Positions 56,776 to 64,000 of a stretch of DNA of 64,000 nt are shown piece after piece; the stretch's first letter is position 1, and every line of letters begins with the position of its first letter. The translations under genes were made by a program, and so were the position numbers. This DNA comes from Lithobates sylvaticus (Eukaryota > Chordata > Amphibia > Anura > Ranidae): contig CM053033.1 in assembly GCA_028564925.1 (NCBI GenBank), positions 85,776,468 to 85,840,467 on the forward strand, read 5' to 3'. The notes beneath the pieces are model-generated. The model was not told where the DNA came from, made no database searches, and worked only from the letters and a program-made list of their open reading frames with translations.

Positions 56776-57006
56776 GGTTTTTTACCTTCATGCTTTTAAT
56801 GGTAAAAAAAAACGTGTGTGCAGCAGTGTTCACGATAACCTCGGCTGTATGGGGACTCTCCCTCCTCATTGGCTGAGACAGCAGAAGAACTGCTGTCAAT
56901 CACAGCCATTGAGACAGTGAGAGAGTGTGGGCGGAGCCAAGCCACGGGCCTGTGTCTTATGGGCGCATAGAGCAGCGGCTCGGGAGTGAGCATGCAGTGG
57001 TGCAAT
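56776..57006 (-). repeat. Fragment of the repeat family seen at 59022
   Basis: Landmarks ggttttttaccttcatgc, gggactctccctcctcattg, ggctgagacagcag and gtcaatcacagcc match the 59022-59433 copy in inverse orientation. Confidence 0.65.
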
Positions 57007-57034
57007 TATTTTTTTAATCCTGACTTGACTGGCC

Positions 57035-57312
57035 AGAGATGCCGGTGACACTTTGGTTCGGAGGCGTTCGGAAATACTCGGAAATACTCCGTTCCTAAGT
57101 GTTTCCAAGCCTTTTCGAGTATTTCCGAGTCTCTCCAGTGCCCCCCCACTTCTGGCCACATGCGGTATTGCATGCAATAGAAGTCAATGCAGAATGAATT
57201 ATCTTCGTTTTCTTTGACTTCTATGGGAGAAACTCGCTTTGATATGCGAGTGCTTTGGATTACAAGCATTCTTCTAGAACGGATTATGCTCATAATCCAA
57301 GGTTCTACTGTA
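57035..57312. mobile_element. Short element with ccaaggttctactgta end
   Basis: The right end ggattatgctcataatccaaggttctactgta contains a small palindrome and is a known vertebrate MITE end type. The left part repeats tcggaaatac and gtatttccgagt in both senses. Left boundary not certain. Confidence 0.5.
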
Positions 57313-58498
57313 TATAGGTTCTGAGCTGTTATCTGGGATAAGCTGTGCTCATATAGATTGTGTTGGGTAGAGATGTGGGATCAACACCTTTCTTGACAAC
57401 TAGTACTTTGAAGCACAGCAGATTTCCAATTAGGGATCAGATATCACCCAAATTACACTCTATAATTAGAAGAAGATGCATTAAATGTCCTTCACTTAAC
57501 TTTCTCACCCGACTTCCACAGCCAGAATTACAGCTTTAGTATATGTAGTATATGCTCTAATTATAAGCTATATCTGTGCTGTAAATACATTTTTCTGGAT
57601 CTACAGTTGGTCTGGGGAAAAGAGCAATAGTCACATGTCTCCTCCCACTAATAAAATCCTTTCCTTATGTTTGGTATTTGAGATGAAAGTAAGACATGCA
57701 AATATATTTTGTTTTAATAGATTCTCCTTAGCTTTTAACCTACTCTCCAGTGATTTATTACATATCTGCAATAGATCACAGACCTGTAACTTGCAAAAAC
57801 AACTAATGGCTTGCTGTTTTTGCTGTCAATGGCTCAAGTTGCTTGTCTACTACAAATAAGCAAAGATGGGGGTCTCTTTCAGGGCAAGCTATAGCGGGCA
57901 ACCTGGTGTCCTTTACAAAAGTGCATCCATGCAACTAGAGGTATATATTATTTTATTTTTTTGAGGAGGTTGGATGAATTTGTGGTTGAAGCAGAAGGCC
58001 CCTTTAAAAGAAACAGCATGAGTATGTCTGTTTTGATTGAGATGATAAGCCGCCTGTCCTCCCAGAGGGTTTGCTCTGCGGGCCCCTTGTTCATCTGCTA
58101 ACAATTTTGCTCTTTTCGAGGTTACTTTTGCAGAAATCTTAGAAGGTGCGTAATGGTGTCAGGACCTTCACACTGCCAGAATAACCTGGCAATCTTTGAG
58201 CTGTATGGTCACCAGCTGTGCAGGAGGTCATTAGAGGGAATGAATAATAGCTTGTACATAGACAAAGCATGTTAATGGTTTCATCCTTCACCAATATGTC
58301 TGAACCGTCTCACGGATATTAAAGAGCACCTCTTACTGCCTGGAGAAATGGATAGTGTCATACAGTGTCTATTGTTCTCAGTGGAGAATGTTCAAATCTT
58401 TCTGGCTGCCTTCTATGTTTGCACACAGAGTAGTTGATTTATTGAAATTTGTTGAACACAGCAGCTTACCATTTTCACTTTCTTACTTGATTGGTGAA
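57313..58498. other. Intronic sequence, nothing recognised
   Basis: About 1.2 kb with no transposon end, tandem repeat or conserved frame that I can support. Confidence 0.5.
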
Positions 58499-58855
58499 TT
58501 AAAGCAGAACTTTACTCCTAATACTTTTTGACACCCATGAGCTCCCTTGCTAGTGCCAGCATATTTTCCCGGGCTTCTTATGAGTGTTGGTCTTTGGCCA
58601 TCTTGATTGGCCAGTGAAGGGTGAAGACACTCATGTGCATGCGTAGAAGTGCAGTCATCCCGCCAACAGGCATTGTGATAGAATGTTAACAGATCTGTGC
58701 ATGTGCAGGAGTGCAGTCATTCTGGCCAACAGGCACTGTGCATGCCCAGCTCAGTGTACATTCTACAGAAAACTGCAGCAAACGGGTGGGTTTTTAATGT
58801 CAAAAGAGACATTGTATGTCAGTTTTTTTGATGTTAGACTTTAGTTCTGTTTTAA
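58499..58855. mobile_element. Short MITE with ttaaagcagaact ends
   Basis: Left ttaaagcagaactttactcc and right gactttagttctgttttaa are imperfect inverse copies. The interior carries a direct repeat (gtgcatgcgtagaagtgcag and gtgcatgtgcaggagtgcag, then ccaacaggca twice). Confidence 0.65.
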
Positions 58856-59021
58856 GGCTATGGCTATTTTTTTCTCAACATATCATTCTCTATGGTTTTT
58901 CATAAATGTGACCTCATGAAATTTAACAAGTACATGCCTTCCAAAAGCCTTCTGGGGCAACAGGAAAAACCTGAACGTTTTTCGCTGGATACAAATATAG
59001 AAGACCGTACCACAGGTTCTC

Positions 59022-59433
59022 TTAAAGTGGTATTAAAGTCTTGTTTTTTATATACTTATCTGCTCTGTGTAATGGTGTTGCACAGAGCAGCCCCGATCCT
59101 CTTCTCGGGTCCCCCGCTGACGCTCCTGGCCCCTCCCTTCTGTCAAGTGCAGCCAGAGCAAGCAGCTTGCTCTAGGGGTACCCAAGCAGGCAGGCTGCCC
59201 CTTCCTCTCCTCATTGGCTCACTGGTTGTGATTGACAGCAGTGAGAGACAGTGGGTTCTGCTGCTGCCTTAGCCAATGAGGAGTAAGAGTCCCTGGAGAG
59301 CCGAGGCTCTTGTGCACATTGCTGGATCAAGATGGGGTAAGTATTTGGTGGGCTGCTGCACATTGAAGGTTTTTTACCTCCATGCATAGAATGCATGAAG
59401 ATAAAATACCTTGAGCATTTAGAACTACTTTAA
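59022..59433 (+). repeat. Interspersed element, head-to-tail copy 1
   Basis: The ends ttaaagtggtattaaag and ctactttaa are partly inverse. Landmarks in order: tatacttatctgctctgtgt, gatcctcttctcgggtcccc, gagcaagcagcttgct, tcctcattggctcactg, tgattgacagcagtgag and aaggttttttacctcc. Non-coding. Confidence 0.75.
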
Positions 59434-59880
59434 AGTGATATTAAAGGCAAAAAACAAAAAAACAAACGTCATACTTACCTGCTCTCTGCAGTGGTTTTGC
59501 ACAGAGTGACGCAGATCCTCATCTTTTTTGGGTCCTCCGCCGGTGCTCCTGGGCCCTCCCTCCTGTCCAGTGCACCCAGAGCAAGCAGCTTACAATAGGG
59601 GCATCCAAGCAGGAGCGCTCCTGAGCCACTGCTCATTGTGTCCATTCAGCCATGGAGCCGTGGCTCGCCCCCCCCCCTCTCTCCTCATTGGCTCACTGGC
59701 TGTGATTGGCAGCAGCAGCTCCCACTGCTGCCTCAGCCAATGAAGGGGGAGAGACCCGGAGCTCTCCTGCACAATTCTGGATCGAGATGGGGCTCAGGTA
59801 AGTATTAGGCGGGATGGAGGGGCTGCTGCACACAGAAGGTTTTTTGCCTAGAATGCCTTCAGCCTTTAAAACTACTTTAA
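59430..59880 (+). repeat. Interspersed element, head-to-tail copy 2
   Basis: Same family and orientation as the copy just before it, which it touches or overlaps by a few bases: cttacctgctctctgcagtg, gatcctcatcttttttgggt, gagcaagcagcttac, tcctcattggctcactgg, aaggttttttgcc and actactttaa. Confidence 0.75.
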
Positions 59881-60984
59881 GGTAATTCCTTGTGCAGGTT
59901 AGTTTACTTCATGTGTATGTTACGTTCTCTTCCGGGAGTTTATTTCTGTGGGTTCCCAGTTGCAGAGCTTATGGATTCCTTCCTGTCCCCAGGACTACAG
60001 AGGAAGAGAGAAAAATTCTCTCCAACGGGGACACAGGAATACAAAACTCATCTAACCTTTCCTCACTTAAAATACAAGACTGAGGAAAAGCGTTTTGGCT
60101 TGAGTCCTACTTTATCATCATAATCTTCATTATTACAATCTTTATCATTGTCATTTCACACATAACTTCTGATATTGTTACTGCATAGTATGTTGGGTGC
60201 TGTGTTTACATACAGAATGGATAAAAATTCAGCAATGATACAGAATATCTATATATAAAATGTAATTATCTCCTGAATATGCGCTGGATCCCGGAGTACT
60301 TTTTCCCCCCCTCTTTTTCATGTGGAGAAGCTTCCCCCACCTTATATCTTTATCTGCCAAAGAGAGGATACATTCAGAGCTGGGAAATTAGGTGTTGGAA
60401 AATTGATTGGACACTTTGCTGAATTATACGTATCCTGTACCTTCAGTGCAGGATTCTCCACAGTGTGTCCTTAAATGCCTCACGTCTCGCGTATCTCCGG
60501 CAGTTTACTGCAGCCTCCAAACCGCCTTCTGTCCAACTTCTAATCGACAGGTCATTCCGATAATGCCTTCTGGCGTTAACGCTTCCATAATTCCCGGCCG
60601 AGAGGAGCCGCCACTTTTCTGTAGGATGGAAAAGTCATAAACTTTGGTTGCCAGTTCCGAGGTATTTTGGGACAGAGTGGAAATCGTTTTTCCTTTGATG
60701 GCTTGCGGCTAACTAGCGTATGCTCAAACTCAGAGGAGAGTGAGGACTGCAGGGACTGCTAGAGGCCTTCTTGTAACACCATTCCAGTCTCTCTCTCCAG
60801 TTTTTATCTTCAGACTCTTGTGAGCAGGGGCCTTGTACCCTTAAAGTCATACCTTTAAAAAACAGGCACCCACAGTTTCTTCCAGAATTCCCCAGGAGCC
60901 CTGCTAAAAAGCTCTGAAACTCATTATTTTATTATATTTTGATTGGTACATTGTCCTGTGCACTTTTCTACAGCGGTGCCCAAA
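59881..60984. other. Intronic sequence with one possible short repeat
   Basis: About 59920-60120 (cttcctgtccccaggactac, caacggggacacagg) resembles an interspersed frog repeat but its ends are unclear. The rest holds nothing recognised. Confidence 0.4.
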
Positions 60985-61190
60985 ACTGTGACTTTTAAAG
61001 TATATCTAAAATCAAAACATTTTTGGTTACAGCAGGAAAGGTTTAAACTTCTGTCAGTTGTTGTATTGCTGCCAGTGTCCCAATCGGAAGTTTTCCCTTC
61101 GCTTTCTGAAAGTGAGAGCAGGATGATTTTTTTTTTCTTAATACCATGCATTACATATTTTATAGGGTTGATTGCTGACTCTACACACAA
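60985..61190. repeat. Interspersed repeat fragment
   Basis: It shares cttttaaagtatatctaaa, tttaaacttctgtcag and ttttcccttcgctttctg with a short repeat family related to 22195-22530. Non-coding. Confidence 0.4.
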
Positions 61191-61194
61191 GGAA

Positions 61195-61440
61195 CATGAA
61201 AAAGGGGAAATGCGGGCGGGGCTTGTCATTATTGGAAATGCGGACGGGTCTTGTCACTATTGGAAATGTGGGTGCGGGACCTGTCACTTTTGGAAATGTG
61301 GGTGCGGGACCTGTCACTTTTGGAAATGTGGGTGCGGGACCTGTCACTTTTGGAAATGTGTGTGTGGGACCTGTCACTTTTGGAAATGTGTGCGGGACAA
61401 GTCATTATTGGAAATGTAGGCGGGGCCTGTCACTGGTTTG
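61195..61440 (+). repeat. Minisatellite, 30-bp unit, about eight copies
   Basis: The unit is tggaaatgtgggtgcgggac followed by ctgtcacttt, with an exact 30-bp period at 61260-61380 and variant copies on either side. The unit is a multiple of three, so the frames read ten-residue cycles. Confidence 0.93.
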
Positions 61441-61554
61441 AAAGTGGGCAGGGCTAAATGTGGAAATAAAACCTTTCACTTACAAAAACAAGACATTACA
61501 GGAGAAGCACCCTGTGATTTAGATGAGTAACAAATAGGTTTCCTCAAATTGGGA

Positions 61555-61920
61555 CTTTAAACGGACCACAAACAGTAGTCATGAAAAATTACAAATTTAT
61601 TGGTATGTAAATAACACAATTTCAAGGCAATAAAAACAAACACATAAAGTTGGGCATAAGTATACAGCCAGCTGAAAGTGCAACCCAAAAGCTGTCAACC
61701 GACAGTGGCCAGCGCGTTTCAAAAAAACAGTGTAGATCTTCAGGGAGTAAAAAGGGCTTGAAACTTCCAAAGCTGTAGTTTAAATCCCAAATGTAAGCAT
61801 TGCACTGAACAGCAGAAATTACTCAAAAGGTGAAGAATAAGTGGTCCGCCAAAGCCATGCACGCATAACGGCCACAGTGTTATGGGGCACAATGGTCCAC
61901 AACAGGCCCAGTAGATACTT
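61555..61920. other. Unassigned sequence, possibly repeat-derived
   Basis: It contains cagcgcgtttcaaaa near 61712 and cttcagggagtaaa, loosely like retroelement ends with CGCGTTTC. No domain and no clear borders. Confidence 0.3.
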
Positions 61921-62508
61921 ATGCCGCGTACAACCGCCGGACTTTCCAGCGGGGCTTCGCCGGACTTTCCGAGCGTGTGACTTGCCACACACGCCCGGAC
62001 TTCTCCGGCGGACAATCCACGGGGGAAAAAGTCTGCGGGACTTTTGAAAATTAACGGACTTGCCCACACACGGAGCAGTCCGTTCATTTAGAACGTAACT
62101 GCAGGTAGACGGGGCTAGCGAAGGCAGTGAATGCCGCCGTGCTAGCCCCGTCACCTGGTATGGATTTAAAGGGAATCCCCACGCCGAAAAACGGCGTGGG
62201 GGTCCCCCCCAAATCCATCTCAGACCCTTATCCGAGCATGCAGCCCGGCCGGCCAGGAAATGGGTGTGGACGAGCGAGCGCCCCCTCCTCCTGAGCCGTA
62301 CCAGGCCGCGTGCCCTCAACATGGGGGGTGCCCTGGGGAAAGGGGGGCCGTGAGGCCCCCCCACCCCAAAACACCTTGTCCCCATGTTGATGAGGACAAG
62401 GGCCTCTTCCCGACAACCCTGGTCGTTGGTTGTCGGGGTCTGCGGGCAGGGGGCTTATAAGTCCTGTGCTGGGACTTATATAGGGACAAGGGGACAGGGT
62501 CACATGCT

Positions 62509-62602
62509 CATGTCACATGGTGACCCCGCCCCCCTATGATGTCAGTCCCGGAGGATGCTGGGACTGTGACATCATAGGGGGGCGGGGTCACCATGTTACA
62601 TA
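62509..62602. promoter_or_regulatory. Long inverted repeat upstream of the TATA box
   Basis: Arms run atgtcacatggtgaccccgc onward and its inverse, gcggggtcaccatgttacat, with ccccctatgatgtcagtccc matching gggactgtgacatcatagggg inside. The arms are about 43 bp around a short loop. They carry TGATGTCA and TGACATCA (near-CRE) and GGGGCGGGG-type boxes in mirror order. Confidence 0.75.
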
Positions 62603-62628
62603 AGCATGTGACACTGCCCCCTTGTCCC

Positions 62629-62928
62629 TATATAAGTCACAACCCAGCGCGGCTCTGCCATTCCGGCCAGAGAGAGCGACGAGTCAACATCGGAAGAAGA
62701 AGAAGAAGAGAAGAAGAAGGCGGCGGCGCAGAAAGCGACGACAGCGACAAGAACAGAAGAGACCCCGGAAGACCCCCGAAGGCGGATCGAGACCCCCAGA
62801 CGACAGCGTCGACGATGAAGAAGGTAGCTGGGCTCTTCTGCTCGGTAAAAGAGCTAGGTAAAATAGCGGAGGAGTCCGGCGAGAAGACCCCCCAAGACGG
62901 AAGAAGACCCCCGGAGCAGTGCAATAAA
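62629..62928 (+). promoter_or_regulatory. TATA box, purine-rich leader and polyadenylation signal
   Basis: TATATAAG lies at 62629-62636, a run of ggaagaagaagaagaag follows from 62690, and AATAAA lies at 62923-62928, followed by a tttgtttgtttttttt stretch. The leader start gagcgacgagtcaacatcgg matches gagcgtcgtgtcaacattgg of copy 1. Transcription is inferred from the arrangement only. Confidence 0.5.
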
Positions 62929-63116
62929 ATATTTTTAAAAATTTGTTTGTTTTTTTTATTTACACTTTACACCTTAGGTGAATGGGTAGGGGTACATCGT
63001 ACCCCATACTCATTCACATAGGGTGGGGGGCCGGGATCTGGGGGCCCCCTTATTAAAGAGGGCTCCCGGATTCCGATGTCCGGGAGCCCCGGAGTCCGGG
63101 GCTCCCGGACTCCTCA

Positions 63117-63540
63117 GAGGTCTACAGACAATTTCTTGGACTTTATGCTTTGGTTTGTGCTCTGACATGCACTGTTAACTATGGGACCTTATATAGACAA
63201 GTGTGTGCCTTTCCAAATCATGTCCAATTAACTGAATTTACCACAGGTTGACTCCAATCAAGGTGTAGAAACGTCTCAAAGATGACTAGTGGAAATAGGA
63301 TGCCCCTGAGCTAAATTTTGAGTGTCATGACAAAGGCTGTGAATACTTATGTATTAGTTTTTTTTTTGCTTTTTATTTTTAATAAATTTGCAAAGATTTC
63401 AACTTCTTTCACGTTGTCATTATGGGGTATTGTTTGTAGAATTTTGAAGAAAATAATAATGAATTTAATCCATTTTGGAATAAAGCTGTAACATAACAAA
63501 ATGTGGAAGTGCTGTGACTACATTCCGGATGCCCTGTAGA
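63117..63540 (+). mobile_element. Tc1 element, 3' non-coding fragment
   Basis: The sequence ttcttggactttatgctttg, aaggctgtgaatacttatgt, ttgtcattatggggtattgt and a taatccattttggaataaa-type end followed by ccggatgccctgtag is the 3' tail of a common vertebrate Tc1 family. No transposase and no left end are present. Confidence 0.75.
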
Positions 63541-64000
63541 TGACTGGTCCTCTTAATTCACATCTACATTTTTAAGAGACTGTGAGATCCAGCTCTGTGT
63601 AGATTACAGGACATTCTGTGAAAGAAACGGTCATTTTGAGGATCCAGAATGGCAGCAGACGATGTGTTATTTATTTGGTGGAAATATGTGATATATTTTC
63701 CACTGACTGCTCTGTGACGATAAACAGAGTACGTGGATAGTGTGGTGTGTCATTTGCTTCTTATGATAAATATGATTTAACTCCCTTAAATCACAGTTCA
63801 TTCAAGCAGTCACCAATGTGTTTGAATAAGAAAGCATTATGTTCAACCCAGCTGAGTATTTTTAATAGATATTCACAACCTCCCCTCTTTTTGCAGCTTT
63901 TGGTGGAATCTTTTTATTTCATCTCTGGTTTTTGCTTGGGTTTGGGCCTTTGCCAGGACCTGAGACAATGACTGGAAGATCCACCACCAACAGGGCCTAA
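63541..64000. other. Intronic sequence, nothing recognised
   Basis: The tract ctcccctctttttgcag at about 63880-63896 looks like a splice acceptor, but the following frame has no conserved domain and does not match the expected RALGPS1 exon. Confidence 0.5.

Larger units (their letters stand above)
61920..63110 (+). mobile_element. Composite non-autonomous element with Pol II-like cassette, copy 2
   Basis: A GC-rich start with ccggactttcc and ggacttctccgg stems is followed by a left arm (62155-62460; landmarks ggtatggatttaaaggg, caacatggggggtgccctgg, gatgaggacaagggcctctt). Next come a long inverted repeat at 62509-62602, a TATA box at 62629, a purine-rich leader, AATAAA at 62923, and the post-cassette block aggtgaatgggtaggggtac / gtaccccatactcattcac. 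The last block and the cassette match copy 1 at 29576. Confidence 0.65.

Noticed and set aside
62593-63021. 142-codon + strand frame with Arg/Glu-rich stretch
   Set aside because: Its ATG lies upstream of the TATA box and the charged stretch is a simple gaagaagaag run.
63880-63971. Possible RALGPS1 exon after ctcccctctttttgcag
   Set aside because: The following frame does not match the expected RasGEF sequence and no donor fits.

Overview
The window looks like one stretch of a large, repeat-rich vertebrate genome, most likely a frog. The reasons are the mix of DIRS-type tyrosine-recombinase retrotransposons, L1/Tx1-type LINEs, several Tc1 families, many hAT elements and abundant TTAA-flanked non-autonomous elements whose ends read TTAACCACTT, a landscape I associate with ranid frogs. 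The species assignment is inference; the element calls rest on motifs, terminal repeats and target-site duplications (TSDs) read from the sequence.

The only host coding sequence I can support is two small consecutive exons on the + strand (21264-21371 and 21962-22012). They encode 53 residues that closely match the N-terminal region of RALGPS1, a Ral guanine-nucleotide exchange factor. Both exons are in phase 0 with GT-AG borders. No other RALGPS1 exon was recognised, so the rest of the window is read as intron: at least 21 kb before the first exon and at least 42 kb after the second.

Layout: 1-870 TTAA-type repeat and a second repeat; 870-3270 old DIRS fossil with a nested MITE; 3271-4384 Tc1 fragment; about 4385-9430 an L1 (minus strand) tangled with a TTAA element; 9729-12740 intron and mixed repeats; 12760-16262 a second DIRS fossil split by an L1 tail with a 13-bp TSD; 16503-18055 two non-autonomous elements; 20040-21096 a Tc1 with an inverted half; 21264-22012 the RALGPS1 exons; 22581-22965 a long palindrome; 23127-25601 a Tc1 with a TTAA element inside; 25660-26985 a local duplication and MITEs; 28504-29078 a clean hAT MITE; 29576-30858 a composite element with a Pol II-like cassette; 31565-32418 a TACTCGAGTA-ended MITE; 34342-42964 an 8.6-kb hAT transposon with a nearly whole transposase; 43130-46110 an L1 with a tail-to-tail inverted copy; 48081-52428 a 4.3-kb hAT element swollen by a 19-bp minisatellite and itself hit by another hAT; 52727-54305 a Tc1 deletion derivative with a TTAA insert; 55512-59880 TTAA and other MITEs; 61195-61440 a 30-bp minisatellite; 61920-63110 the second copy of the Pol II-like cassette; 63117-63540 a Tc1 tail.

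Nested insertions give a relative order: the TTAA elements at 23264 and 53159 are younger than the Tc1 copies that hold them, the L1 tail at 14378 is younger than its DIRS host, and the hAT at 49470 is younger than the minisatellite it splits. No rRNA, tRNA, CRISPR array or bacterial-type operon was seen.
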